Positions 17,501-25,311 of a DNA stretch of 64,000 bases are shown piece by piece. The translations under genes and the position numbers were made by a program. Below the pieces are notes generated by a model that saw only the letters and a list, made by a program, of their open reading frames with translations, did not search any database and was not told the origin of the DNA. Every line of letters begins with the position of its first letter. Within the stretch, counting starts at the first letter, position 1. Origin of the DNA: JAEUIV01 sp033763795 (GTDB lineage: Bacteria > Planctomycetota > Phycisphaerae > Phycisphaerales > UBA1924); NCBI GenBank assembly GCA_033763795.1, contig JANRJV010000038.1:9850-73849 (forward strand), in the 5' to 3' direction.

Positions 17501-18756
17501 GGGCTGAGGCGCCGGGATGGGGCCTCTGGGCCAGCGGCGGTTGGACGACCCGGCCCGAGCTGTCGGTCGACCTGCGCGTCGGTCTCCGGTCCGAGGGATT
17601 GCCGGACTCGCTCACGGCGGCGCTTCCCGAGCGGGTTCGCTCGGCGCTCGCGGAGCTCGAGCTGAAGCTGACGGGCCCTGTTGTTGTCGACGAGGGACGG
17701 CTGATGACCGTGCCGGGCACGTCGGCGCGCGAAGCCGACGCCGACGACCTGGTACTGACCGCGCGGGTGGCGTTCCAGGACGCCGCACTCGAAGCCGGGC
17801 TGCCGATCCGGGCCGGGCCGGGCGAGCTGGCGCTGGACGTGCGGTGGCCCATGGCGAGCGTGGCGGAAGCGCCTCGGATCTCGTCGGTCGTGACCGCTTC
17901 TACGCTGCGCGCCGGCGGCATCAACATGCAGAGCGCTCGTGCGGACCTGCGCGCCCTCGGCAAGGGCGAGGGCGTTGAGATCGCTCAGCTCGCGGCGTCG
18001 GTTCACGGGGGCTCGCTCAGCGGCTGGGGCGTCGTCGAGCGCACGACGGCCTTGGGCTCCGCGCCGCGCAGCTACCAGGGTCAGCTCCAGCTCGCGGGGG
18101 TTGATTTCGCGGCTGTAGTGGACGATCTGCGTACGGCGCTGCCGCCCTCGAACGGTTCGGACGCGGCGGCGAGCGCCGCTTCGCCCGGACTCGCCGAGCT
18201 CCAAGCGTCGCCGGCGAGTGCGCCGACGGGGGCGCGCGGCGTGCTGGATGCCACGCTCTCGATCGAGGGTCTTGTCGGGTCCGCCGAGGGTCGCCGCGGC
18301 CGGGGCCTGATCCGCATCGCCGGGGGCGAGGTCATCTCGCTGCCCGGGCTCATGCCGCTGCTGAGGCTGAGCAACCTCCAGCCGCCGCTGAACGAGCGAC
18401 TGGAGAGCGCCAGCGCCTCGTTCTTCATCGAGGGCGACCGCGTCAGCTTCGAGAGGCTCGAGGCGTCCTCGCAGTCGCTGCTGATTGTCGGGGCGGGGAC
18501 GGCGCGCTGGTCCGACGGCGGGCTGGACCTCAGGTTCACCACGCAGGGACGCTCGCAGATCCCGATCATCAGCGACATGCTGCAGGGACTGCGGGACGAG
18601 CTTGCGACCGCGGCGGTCGGGGGCACGATCAGCAGGCCCGAGTATCGTGTCGAATCGCTGCAGGGCACGCAGCGCATGCTCGACACCATCTTCCGGGGCC
18701 GCGATTCCGCGCGCGACCGCGGCGTCCGGCCCGCCGCTGATCAGGACCAACCATGA
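14545..18756 (+). CDS. Giant AsmA-like membrane-anchored protein
   Basis: A 1403-residue protein with a basic N-terminus and one membrane helix ('GLLAVMIVAAIVTQSGVLSWLIL', about 30-52), followed by a very long beta-rich periplasmic part. Features typical of AsmA/TamB-like envelope proteins are repeated 'F-x-G-x-hydrophobic' strands and, near the C-terminus, 'GLIRIAGGEVISLPGLMPLL' through 'DLRFTTQGRSQIPIISDML', resembling the AsmA-like C-terminal domain. Proteins of this superfamily form hydrophobic grooves that move lipids across the periplasm in diderm bacteria; this is family knowledge, not shown here. The ATG at 14545 has GGAGCG upstream. It lies 132 bp after the DUF4340 gene and its stop overlaps the next start (ATGA), so it is translationally coupled to the LOG gene. 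Confidence 0.8.
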   Translation: MPDSSDPDAPRKESPRRRSLLHRIAGWSLRGLLAVMIVAAIVTQSGVLSWLILPQIERAVNCRAEAGRIWITPAGHLIINDLVLRVAGIDSEAARFLEVERVIVEPRWSGLWTWSLPVGRVTAVTPTLRLSHDDRFQANIASLGGRGRSTNVTFIPGIEVTDATIEFGQHGPGVYTKLFELKMAGQVRAANATSTKYRVELDEIPATGRADASPMAAAPGAPLQLRGEIDLARSEGSVVLANLDLDDWRGKFVPSTVADFWERMDVRGGVHDASFTYTPQEGPLVRLRLADVSMNIPVPPESEDVLRRTEPMAMARPEEQLLAMRSVSGELRFGARGARAVVRGILEDLPCAVELETEGYGLASGLRVSIKTEQFLVADRPKLLPFAPFFVKRNFKRFSGPTAVMSGEVEVRRDAPVDGKPQPVRASGRIEFARGEASFEKFPYPFSNMSGTIVFDDKEVRILKITGVGPTGASLLATGRIAPPDDGAVVEIDIVVTDVPTDRELRAALPERRRSLVDMLMSPDKMEELRAAGLIGASAGGASEAPPFALGGPLTIRVRIRRSSEADGFTSQIEVAGSDVGLLSRVFPYPVVASDFRMQIDERSAQITASGLKGLTGAEADLRADVVLGEPGSPHQYDVRVSAGNAPVDGLLLTALPAGAEPGELSSRSLLERLSMAGRFGCEARVFSREESELGYDICVDLAGLEAHPGGPGCLSLPGLSGHLVITHDDVHAVRLQGGLGAGEFAADLIAARGPGGTFAHIDTSVVFREAPLEAPVEALVKIVAPTVGDRLAGLRAGYVPAGIVTGSLELSTGEGLPTDYALRIDRVDDASLRVAGTTISLGGTDGAIIVTPALVSVAGARASLWSGGVDSGSLRADGTWPLRPGHDGRLSLSVTAARFESPLVRGFVSAVAPGSAAQAVGDIDPRGAFDLHGSLRADVAGTPSFEGILEPRSLAIVRNGSLIQFDTVQGRIVFASRGNEVESFRAEAPGWGLWASGGWTTRPELSVDLRVGLRSEGLPDSLTAALPERVRSALAELELKLTGPVVVDEGRLMTVPGTSAREADADDLVLTARVAFQDAALEAGLPIRAGPGELALDVRWPMASVAEAPRISSVVTASTLRAGGINMQSARADLRALGKGEGVEIAQLAASVHGGSLSGWGVVERTTALGSAPRSYQGQLQLAGVDFAAVVDDLRTALPPSNGSDAAASAASPGLAELQASPASAPTGARGVLDATLSIEGLVGSAEGRRGRGLIRIAGGEVISLPGLMPLLRLSNLQPPLNERLESASASFFIEGDRVSFERLEASSQSLLIVGAGTARWSDGGLDLRFTTQGRSQIPIISDMLQGLRDELATAAVGGTISRPEYRVESLQGTQRMLDTIFRGRDSARDRGVRPAADQDQP

Positions 18757-19856
18757 TGAACGACGATCTCGCACAGGCGCCGCTCGCCAAGCTGCCACGA
18801 CCGGAAGTCGGACCGACCACGCCCGGCCTGCGGCGGGTCGACAAGCCGGACATGCTGCCCGTGCTCGACCGGCTGATCACCGAGTGCGGGGGGAACCCAG
18901 CCACGTTCGACGGCCGGCTCATCCGCGACATGATGCTGACGAGCCTCAAGCTCATCACCGACGGCCGGGACACCGGCGAGCTGAAGCTCATCAACGCGAC
19001 GCTCAAGGAGCTGCGGCACGGGTACCGGGTGTTCGCCCAGTACGCCGAGCCCCACAAGATCAGCATCTTCGGCTCGGCGCGCACGCCGCCCGACCACCCG
19101 GACTACGTCGCCGCACGCAGGTTCTCGGAGATCATCGCGCAGCGCGGCTGGCTGGTGATCACGGGCGCGGGCGACGGCATCATGAAGGCGGGCCACGAGG
19201 GCCCGGGCCGGGACGCGTCCTTTGGCCTGGCCATCCGCCTGCCCTTCGAGACCTCCGCGAACTCGATCATCGCGGGCGACGGGAAGCTCATCACTTTCCG
19301 GTACTTCTTCACGCGGAAGCTGATGTTCCTCAGCCAGTGCGAGGCCGTCGCGGTCTTTCCCGGGGGATTCGGGACCCACGACGAGCTCTTCGAGACGCTC
19401 ACGCTCGTGCAGACGGGCAAGAGCTCGCTCATCCCGATCGTGCTGATCGAGGGCCCGGACAGCACGTACTGGACCGACTGGGACCGCTACGTGCGCGAGG
19501 AGCTGCTCCGCGGCGGCTTCATCAGCCCCGAGGACACGAACCTCTATCACCTCGCCCGGGACCCGATGGACGCCGCGGACTATGTCACGCGCTTTTACAC
19601 CAACTATCACTCGTCGCGCTATGTCGACGATGATCTGATCATCCGGATGAAGCGGCCGCTGCCCGAGGCGGCGCTCGTGGAGCTGAACCGCGAGTTCGCC
19701 TCGCTCGTGCGCACGGGGGCGATCGTGCAGGGCGGCCCGCACCCGGTCGAGAACGAGTACACCGACCTGCCGCGACTGCGGTTCACGCACACGCGACGGG
19801 CGTTCGGCGTGGTGCGGCGCCTGATCGACCGGATCAACGAGTATGCGCCGCAGTAA
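18753..19856 (+). CDS. LOG-family nucleotide phosphoribohydrolase-like protein
   Basis: A 367-residue Rossmann-fold protein of the LOG (lonely guy, TIGR00730-like) family, whose members cleave nucleoside 5'-monophosphates to base and ribose phosphate and can release cytokinins. The key motif 'PGGFGTHDELFE' (about residues 206-217) matches PGGxGTxxE, and 'ISIFGSARTP' with 'GWLVITGAGDGIMKAGHEG' forms the nucleotide-binding start. The protein is much longer than the 190-residue LOG core, with about 100 N-terminal helical residues and about 80 at the C-terminus, so it belongs with the larger LOG/PpnN-like proteins. ATGA overlaps the end of the AsmA-like gene; a second ATG follows directly. Substrate choice cannot be read from sequence. 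Confidence 0.88.
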   Translation: MMNDDLAQAPLAKLPRPEVGPTTPGLRRVDKPDMLPVLDRLITECGGNPATFDGRLIRDMMLTSLKLITDGRDTGELKLINATLKELRHGYRVFAQYAEPHKISIFGSARTPPDHPDYVAARRFSEIIAQRGWLVITGAGDGIMKAGHEGPGRDASFGLAIRLPFETSANSIIAGDGKLITFRYFFTRKLMFLSQCEAVAVFPGGFGTHDELFETLTLVQTGKSSLIPIVLIEGPDSTYWTDWDRYVREELLRGGFISPEDTNLYHLARDPMDAADYVTRFYTNYHSSRYVDDDLIIRMKRPLPEAALVELNREFASLVRTGAIVQGGPHPVENEYTDLPRLRFTHTRRAFGVVRRLIDRINEYAPQ

Positions 19857-20889
19857 GGGCGTGCGCGCCGCCGGCGCAGTCCGGGCCCGTGTCCCCATGA
19901 TGCGGCTCGCGGCGCTCGCGGTGTTCGGGTGGGCGCTCGCCTCCATCGCGGCGTGTTCCCCGGGCCCCGGCGGGAACGCCGCGGAGCGCGCGGCGGGGCT
20001 CAGCGGTGCGCCAGACCCGGCGATGCCCGTGCCGGTGGTGGGGGGGGTCGATGAGGGCGTGGAGCTTCGCTGGTGGGTGGCGCAGGACGGCGGCGGGGCT
20101 GTCGGAGCGGTGATCGCGTCGCTGGGGGAGCCCGCGCCGGCGCGCGACCGGACGGTCCTGGATCGTTGGGAGGCGAGCGGTCTGCGGCTGTGGCGGATGC
20201 CGGTCGCGAAACTGCAGCAGCTCGAGGCGTCGATGACGAGGACCGGGCCGCGCTACCGGGAGTGGCTCGGGTGGAAGACGGTGTGGGCTGAAGCGTTCAG
20301 AGGCCGGCGCGTGGGGGGGCGAGGGCCGGTCATGGTGTCGGGCGAGCGGGTGCAGGTTCCGCGGGGCGTCGCGCGCATGATCGTGCGCTGCTGGCCCGTG
20401 CCCGGCGAGGGCGGGACAGCGCGGGTCCGAACCGAGCTGGCGTTCCAGATCGAGAAGCCGCAGGCGCCGACGCCCGCGGACCCTTTCACGCTGCCGCGCT
20501 TCATTCCAATCGAGGAACAGGGGCACGTGCTGCGGGAGATCACGTTCCGCGAGACGCTCGAGCCCGGCTGGATCTATGTCATCACTTCCGAAGCGCCCGG
20601 GATGACGTGGTCATCCGCCGACGCCGCGGCTCTCGCGCCGGCGGAGGAGGGGGTGGGGTTCGCGCCGCCCGACGCTGTCGATGCCGAGGTGTGGGACGGG
20701 GGGCCCGACGCGGCAACCGAGCCCGGTGAGGCCTACGGGCCGCGCGGTGCGCCACCGATCAGTTTCGGGGAGGCGATGCTCTCGGCGCCGGCGGTGGCCG
20801 ACGAGTCCGGCGCGGAGGCGGTCGCGCCGCGGAAAGCCGTGATCGTGATCATTCCCGCGACGTCGCGCGACGTCACGCTGCTGCCGTGA
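19843..20889 (+). CDS. Putative lipoprotein of unknown function
   Basis: A 348-residue protein that begins within the last codons of the LOG gene. A hydrophobic N-terminal stretch from the double Met at 19897 ('MMRLAALAVFGWALASIAAC') ends in a lipobox, so the mature protein probably starts with lipidated Cys; the start at 19897 would give a normal-length signal, while 19843 adds 18 residues. The middle contains 'WRMPVAKLQQLEASM' and 'FRETLEPGWIYVITSEAPGM'; no domain is recognised. The tail is rich in acidic and Pro residues and ends with a short hydrophobic strand 'AVIVIIPATSRDVTLLP'. It is cotranscribed with the AsmA-like and LOG genes and converges on the SpoIID-like gene 56 bp away. Confidence 0.75.
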   Translation: MRRSKGVRAAGAVRARVPMMRLAALAVFGWALASIAACSPGPGGNAAERAAGLSGAPDPAMPVPVVGGVDEGVELRWWVAQDGGGAVGAVIASLGEPAPARDRTVLDRWEASGLRLWRMPVAKLQQLEASMTRTGPRYREWLGWKTVWAEAFRGRRVGGRGPVMVSGERVQVPRGVARMIVRCWPVPGEGGTARVRTELAFQIEKPQAPTPADPFTLPRFIPIEEQGHVLREITFRETLEPGWIYVITSEAPGMTWSSADAAALAPAEEGVGFAPPDAVDAEVWDGGPDAATEPGEAYGPRGAPPISFGEAMLSAPAVADESGAEAVAPRKAVIVIIPATSRDVTLLP

Positions 20890-20945
20890 CGGTGTGAGGT
20901 GTGCGGCGTGAGCCGGGGCGCGGGCCGCGCGAGCGTGGCGGCGGC

Positions 20946-22460
20946 TCAGTACGCCTTCTCGAGAACGGCTCCCGGGTAGTAGTGCGTCACGATCTGTTCG
21001 GCCGAGCTGCCGGCGCGGCTCATGCCCTCGGCGCCGAACTGGCAGAGGCCCACGCCGTGACCGAACCCGCGGCCCTCGATCAGGAACTCTTCGCCGCGTG
21101 GGGTGAACACGAGGTCGCCGGAGTAGACGCGCGTGGAGGCGTTGACGGCGGGTCGTCCGCTCGTGCCGGCCCAGTTGCATGCCGTGCGCAGCTGCTCCGC
21201 GGAGATGGGGTACCACTTCCCGTCGGCGTCGAAGATCTTGTAGGTGAGCGGGCGGCCGTCGGGCGTGGCGGTGTCCACGTCCACGCGGGCCAGTTGCTTG
21301 AGGCCGCGCACCGAGAGTCCCTGCTCGCGCCCGAACGCCGCCAGTCGTCTGGTCAGATCCTCCCTCGATCGGATGAGCGTCCAGCGGTAGCGCGGCGAGA
21401 AGTTGCACGCCGTCTCGGGACCCTGGGCGCCCTGGATGGGAGCGGCGAGATTGAACTCGAACCCCCTGCCGGTGGGCCAGACGCTCGCGGCGCGTGAAGG
21501 CCGACCGCCGCACGTGCTCGAGTAGTAGGCGCGGAGCGGCAGGCCCTCGAAGACGAGCACCATGCCGCGGGTTTCGTTCACCGCGCGGTCAGCGACGGCG
21601 TGATCGACGGACCCGCCGTAGACCTGGTCGAGCTGGGTGCTCTCGAGGTCGAAGTCCTCGCCGCTGCGCCGGCTGCGCAGCCGCTCATGCATGGCGTAGG
21701 TCCGGGCCGCGATGGCCTGGGCTTTGAAGGCGTTGAGCGACCAGTTGGGGAAGAGCTCGCGCGACACGACGCCGGGCAGATACGCCTCCATCGGTACGTG
21801 CTCGATCACGTCGAACTCGATGCGTGCGGCGGTCTGGGCGGCGGGAGAAGCGGGAGTGGCGGGAGAAGCGGGAGCTTCGGCCGCCGCGGTCGGCGTCGTC
21901 GGCGTCCTGGGCAGCCGGGGAAGCAGCGCCAGTTCGCCCGGGTACTCCGTGTTGTTGAGGGTGAGCGCGCTCTTGCCGGTCGCGGGCCGCAGCCGCAGCG
22001 CGCCGGGTTCGGCCGAGAGATCGCCGATCACTTCGGGCGGGCCGCCCGACAGGTTGCTGAGCAGCCAGCCCCTGGAGAGCCGCGTGACCCGCACCGGTCC
22101 CTGAACGGTCCGCGGCACGCCGCCCTCAGCGGAGGCGACCAGAGGGGCCCCGTTGACACCCCCGACGACGGCGTCCTTCGCCCGCTGCACCAGCCGAACG
22201 CGGAGCACGGGCTCGCCCTCGGCTCGCCACGCGGTCGCTTCGGCGTCGGCCCCGCCGGGGCGGAGAGCCGGGGAGCGTTCGGTCGGGCGAGTGGGGGCTG
22301 GGGCGCGTGCGGCCGTCGCTCCGCCCGATGTGCCCGAGGGCATGGTGCAGGAGCTGGCTCCGAGGGCGAATGCGCACGCGGCCACGAGGCCCGTGGCGGC
22401 GGCGGGTCCGTCGGCCACCTCGAACCAGCGCAGGAGCGTCGTCAGAGCGGGTCGCATCAT
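20946..22460 (-). CDS. SpoIID/LytB-domain lipoprotein, putative peptidoglycan lytic enzyme
   Basis: A 504-residue exported protein. The N-terminus has a hydrophobic segment ending 'ALGASSC', a probable lipobox near residue 37. After a Pro/Thr-rich linker and a beta region the SpoIID domain starts at 'VPMEAYLPGVVSRELFPNW'. It continues with 'LNAFKAQAIAARTYAM', 'QVYGG', 'AVNETRGMVLVFEG' and 'AYYSSTCGGRP', all conserved in SpoIID/LytB. The family includes lytic transglycosylases that act on denuded glycan strands in sporulation; in non-spore-formers it is linked to cell-wall remodelling. The conserved glutamate of 'SREL' is kept. The ATG at 22460 (a double ATG) has GGAGG upstream. 'GFGHGVGLCQFGAEGM' near the C-terminus is the other family signature. 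Peptidoglycan in planctomycetes makes a wall role plausible. Confidence 0.92.
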   Translation of the reverse strand: MMRPALTTLLRWFEVADGPAAATGLVAACAFALGASSCTMPSGTSGGATAARAPAPTRPTERSPALRPGGADAEATAWRAEGEPVLRVRLVQRAKDAVVGGVNGAPLVASAEGGVPRTVQGPVRVTRLSRGWLLSNLSGGPPEVIGDLSAEPGALRLRPATGKSALTLNNTEYPGELALLPRLPRTPTTPTAAAEAPASPATPASPAAQTAARIEFDVIEHVPMEAYLPGVVSRELFPNWSLNAFKAQAIAARTYAMHERLRSRRSGEDFDLESTQLDQVYGGSVDHAVADRAVNETRGMVLVFEGLPLRAYYSSTCGGRPSRAASVWPTGRGFEFNLAAPIQGAQGPETACNFSPRYRWTLIRSREDLTRRLAAFGREQGLSVRGLKQLARVDVDTATPDGRPLTYKIFDADGKWYPISAEQLRTACNWAGTSGRPAVNASTRVYSGDLVFTPRGEEFLIEGRGFGHGVGLCQFGAEGMSRAGSSAEQIVTHYYPGAVLEKAY

Positions 22461-22525
22461 GGTCCCTCCATGATCGGCCCTCGGCGCCGCGGTGGTGCAC
22501 AAGCCGCGGGGGCGTCAGGCGTCGC

Positions 22526-23464
22526 TCAGAACTCCAGGCGCCTGAGCTTGAGCCCGTGCTCGGACAGCCGCTGCTTGACCTCGTCGAGCGAGGTGGCGCC
22601 GAAGTTCTTGACGCCCATGAGCTCCGCCTCGGTCCGCGAGGCGAGGTCGCCCAGCGTCATGATGCCGAGCACCTGCAGCGCCTTGCGGGCGCGGACGGAG
22701 AGCTTCAGATCGCTGACGGGCTTGTTGAGCACCGCCTCGCCGCCCGAGCCCTTGAGCGAGTCGAACACTTCCTTGCGCACGCGGCGGTGCTGGTCCTCGA
22801 GCCCCTGGCCCAGGCGCAGGCTCTTGGAGGCGAGCATGTTCTTGATCTCGAGCAGCGAGGCCTCGCCGAAGTTCTTGTAGGCCATCAGCTCCGCTTCAGT
22901 GATCCGCAGGAGATCGCCCAGCGTGCGGATGTTCATCTTCTTCAGGCAGTTGCGGGCCCGGACGGACAGCTCAAAATCCGTGACGGGCGTGTCGAGCAGG
23001 GCGTTGCGCTTGGCGACGTCGCGGTCGTGCTCCTCATCGATGAACATCTCGCGGGAGGCCTGCACGTCCTTCATGTAGAGCCGGGCCCGCTCGTGGACGG
23101 GGTCGGTGTCGAGCACCTGGCGCAGGCACTTCTCGCTGCGGGCGTAGTCCCCCGCGTCCTCGTACATGATGGCGAGATTGATCAGGGCGTTGATGGGCGC
23201 CGGGGTCGCCTCGCAGCAGCGCTCGTAGAGGCTCATCGCCTCGTTCTCTTCGCCGGCGAGGTCCAGCTCGTACGCCAGCGAGAAGGCAGCCCCCATGTTG
23301 GTCGGGTCCGCGTGCACCGCCCGGCGGAGCTCTGCCACCATCGCGACGCGGTCGCCCGCCTGCCGAGCGCGGTCCGCCGCTTCCATGTGCCGGGCGCAGG
23401 CCTGAGCGTCGCCCTGCACCGCTTCGCCCGCGCCGATGATGATGTCCATCGGATTGATCGCCAT
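22526..23464 (-). CDS. TPR protein with two RNA-polymerase alpha C-terminal-domain repeats
   Basis: A 312-residue cytoplasmic protein. Residues 20-145 contain three TPR-like repeats ('AVHADPTNMGAAFSLAYEL', 'LINLAIMYEDAGDYARSEKCL'). Two alpha-CTD units follow. The first (about 157-220) has 'LSVRARNCLKK', 'LGDLLRITEAEL' and 'NFGEASLLEIKNML'; it keeps the counterparts of E. coli alpha R265, N268, C269 and K271, while K298 is Ala. The second (about 248-310) has 'LSVRARKALQV', where N268 and K271 are replaced by Lys and Gln. There is no alpha N-terminal domain, so this is not RpoA. The ATG at 23464 has GGGAG seven bases upstream, and TAGAAT (complement of 23513-23518) is a -10 candidate. Comparable proteins occur in Planctomycetes, with unknown function; transcription control is inferred. 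Confidence 0.9.
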   Translation of the reverse strand: MAINPMDIIIGAGEAVQGDAQACARHMEAADRARQAGDRVAMVAELRRAVHADPTNMGAAFSLAYELDLAGEENEAMSLYERCCEATPAPINALINLAIMYEDAGDYARSEKCLRQVLDTDPVHERARLYMKDVQASREMFIDEEHDRDVAKRNALLDTPVTDFELSVRARNCLKKMNIRTLGDLLRITEAELMAYKNFGEASLLEIKNMLASKSLRLGQGLEDQHRRVRKEVFDSLKGSGGEAVLNKPVSDLKLSVRARKALQVLGIMTLGDLASRTEAELMGVKNFGATSLDEVKQRLSEHGLKLRRLEF

Positions 23465-23512
23465 CAATATCTCCCAGTGAGTCAGGGGGGTTGTGCCCGA
23501 ATCGAGCCAAGC

Positions 23513-23518
23513 ATTCTA
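23513..23518 (-). promoter_or_regulatory. -10 candidate for the TPR/alpha-CTD gene
   Basis: TAGAAT on the minus strand directly after the MATE stop codon, about 49 nt before the ATG at 23464. It suggests the TPR/alpha-CTD gene can be transcribed apart from the MATE gene. No -35 match is visible. Confidence 0.4.
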
Positions 23519-25162
23519 TCACGCCTTCGGCTGGTGCTCGAAGGGGGGCCCGGACCGGTCCGCCGAGGTCTCGAAGCCCCGTCCCGGCGCTCCGGGCACG
23601 TCCAGCGCGGGGGCCATCGCCACCTCGGGCACGCCGCCGGGATCGCCCCCCAGAACCGCGGCGCCGCCCCGGGCCTCGCTGACGCCTTCCCGGCCGCCCT
23701 CCAGGACCTTCATCGACTTCCACCGCCCGACGCGGAACCGGGCCAGCAGCACGAGCGACAGCGTGATGATGTAGAGGCTCGCGGCCGCCCAGGGCCCATA
23801 GCTGGAGAGCCCCGGCAGCAGGTTCACGGTCAGCCATCCCCCTCCCACGATCAGACCCCACGAGAGGAAGATGGTGGCGACTCCCGGCCAGACCGTGTCG
23901 CCCGCGCCGCGGAGGGCCCCGCTGATGGTGATCGCCAGCCCGTCGAAGAGCTGGAAGGTGGCGGCCATCATGAGCATGACCTTGGCCAGCTCGACGATCC
24001 GGGCGGCCTGCTCGGGGGTTGCCTCGTCGGACAGGAACACCCGGACCATCGGCTCGCCCAGCACGACGAAGCACACGGCGCAGGCGCCCATGTAGACCAT
24101 GGTCAGCCGCACCGCGAGCCAGGTGCGCCGCTCGGCGAGATCGTGCCTGCCCGCGCCGATGCAGCGGCCGACGATGGCGGTGGTCGCGATCGAGATCCCG
24201 ACGGCCGGCATGAACGACAGCATGAGGTACTGGTGCGTGATCCAGCCGGCGGGGCCGTGGACGGCGATCTCCTGGCCGTGATCGAACGAGGCGACGAAGC
24301 CGCCCATGAAGATCCACCAGCAGACCATCTCGTTGCCGAACATCACGCCGCCGGGCCAGCCGAGCCTGAGGATGTCCCTGACGGGCCCGAGCGCGGGGCG
24401 CCAGGCGCGGCGCGTGCCGTACTGGCGCGCGTAGCGCCCGGACAGGAAGACCACGGCGGGGAGCGCACACTCCACGATCAGCCCGCAGACGGTGCCGACG
24501 GCGGCTCCGCGCAGGGCGAGCCTCTGCACGTCTTCGGTGAGCTCTGGGGAAGTCCGCTTGGCCGCGATGATGAGGGCCAGCGACACGCCGATGTTGACGA
24601 TGTTGCCCACGATCGTGCTCGCCATCACGATCATGGGGCGGTGCATGCCGTAGAAGTAGTGGCCCAGCGTGCGGGCGGTGAGCGTGAAGATCATGCCCAG
24701 CAGGAGGATGCGCCCGTAGTCGGTCTCCATGGCGTGGATGTGCGCCGATACGGGCTCGAGTCCCAGAGAGGCGCGCATGGCCTCGAAGACCAGCGGGAAC
24801 GCGGCTGTGTAGGGGATCAGGACGAGCAGCCACACGGCGAGGCCGATCCAGATGCCCGCCCAGGCGTACGCGGCGCCCCGCTCGGGCTTCCCCGCACCGA
24901 GGTTCTGGCTGACGTAGGTGTTGATGACGCCCAGCATGCCCATCATCACCGAGCCGGGAACCCAGGACGCGATGCCGCCGTTGCCCGCGGCCATCAGGGC
25001 CTGAGGGCCGACGAGGTTCGCGCACAGAAGCCGATCGACGAACTGCATGAGCGAGAACGACACCATCCCGATCACCGCGGGGGTGGCGATGGTGAGCATC
25101 TCGCGCAGCGCCGAGCGATCGTCGGCGGGCAGCGGTCCGGATTCGCTCAACGCCACGTCCAT
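23519..25162 (-). CDS. MATE-family efflux transporter
   Basis: A 547-residue integral membrane protein with about twelve hydrophobic segments in two halves, typical of MATE/NorM cation-coupled drug or metabolite exporters. Diagnostic stretches are 'ATPAVIGMVSFSLMQFVDRLL' in the first helix, 'GVINTYVSQNLGAGKPERG' (the family's 'xxxxQxxGAgr' loop) and 'AIVGRCIGAGRHDLAERR' in the second half. The C-terminus has about 60 extra polar residues. The ATG at 25162 with CGGAG upstream starts the homology. TACACT (complement of 25203-25208) is a good -10, giving a 34-nt leader. The gene is divergent from scpB and is followed 54 bp later by the TPR/alpha-CTD gene. The substrate is unknown. Confidence 0.92.
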   Translation of the reverse strand: MDVALSESGPLPADDRSALREMLTIATPAVIGMVSFSLMQFVDRLLCANLVGPQALMAAGNGGIASWVPGSVMMGMLGVINTYVSQNLGAGKPERGAAYAWAGIWIGLAVWLLVLIPYTAAFPLVFEAMRASLGLEPVSAHIHAMETDYGRILLLGMIFTLTARTLGHYFYGMHRPMIVMASTIVGNIVNIGVSLALIIAAKRTSPELTEDVQRLALRGAAVGTVCGLIVECALPAVVFLSGRYARQYGTRRAWRPALGPVRDILRLGWPGGVMFGNEMVCWWIFMGGFVASFDHGQEIAVHGPAGWITHQYLMLSFMPAVGISIATTAIVGRCIGAGRHDLAERRTWLAVRLTMVYMGACAVCFVVLGEPMVRVFLSDEATPEQAARIVELAKVMLMMAATFQLFDGLAITISGALRGAGDTVWPGVATIFLSWGLIVGGGWLTVNLLPGLSSYGPWAAASLYIITLSLVLLARFRVGRWKSMKVLEGGREGVSEARGGAAVLGGDPGGVPEVAMAPALDVPGAPGRGFETSADRSGPPFEHQPKA

Positions 25163-25299
25163 GCGGAACTCCGGGCCACCTCGGCGACCGACGGGGGCGG
25201 TGAGTGTACGCCCCGCGCCGGGCCCGAGCGTGAAGGGCTCGGGGGAGCTGATCGGGCGCGACGAGGCCGGCCCGTGCTCCGCGGCCGCGCCGCGTGAGG

Positions 25300-25305
25300 T
25301 AGCAT
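25300..25305 (+). promoter_or_regulatory. -10-like hexamer abutting the scpB start
   Basis: TAGCAT lies 6 nt before the ATG at 25312 and no Shine-Dalgarno is present, predicting a leaderless transcript. No -35 match is visible. Confidence 0.45.
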
Positions 25306-25311
25306 TCGAGC

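Noticed and set aside
14428..18798. A very long open frame antisense to the AsmA-like gene
   Set aside because: It is Arg/Pro/His-rich without domains, mirrors the coding gene in high-GC DNA and lacks a plausible start. The plus strand has a membrane anchor, AsmA-like C-terminus and coupled neighbours.
21838..21880. Short tandem repeat (GCGGGAG-type) in the SpoIID gene
   Set aside because: Encodes a Pro/Ala/Ser linker between domains; ordinary low-complexity coding repeat.
22307..25297. Long plus-strand frame across the SpoIID, TPR and MATE genes
   Set aside because: Low-complexity Gly/His/Asp/Arg composition. The minus-strand genes have complete domains and ribosome-binding sites.
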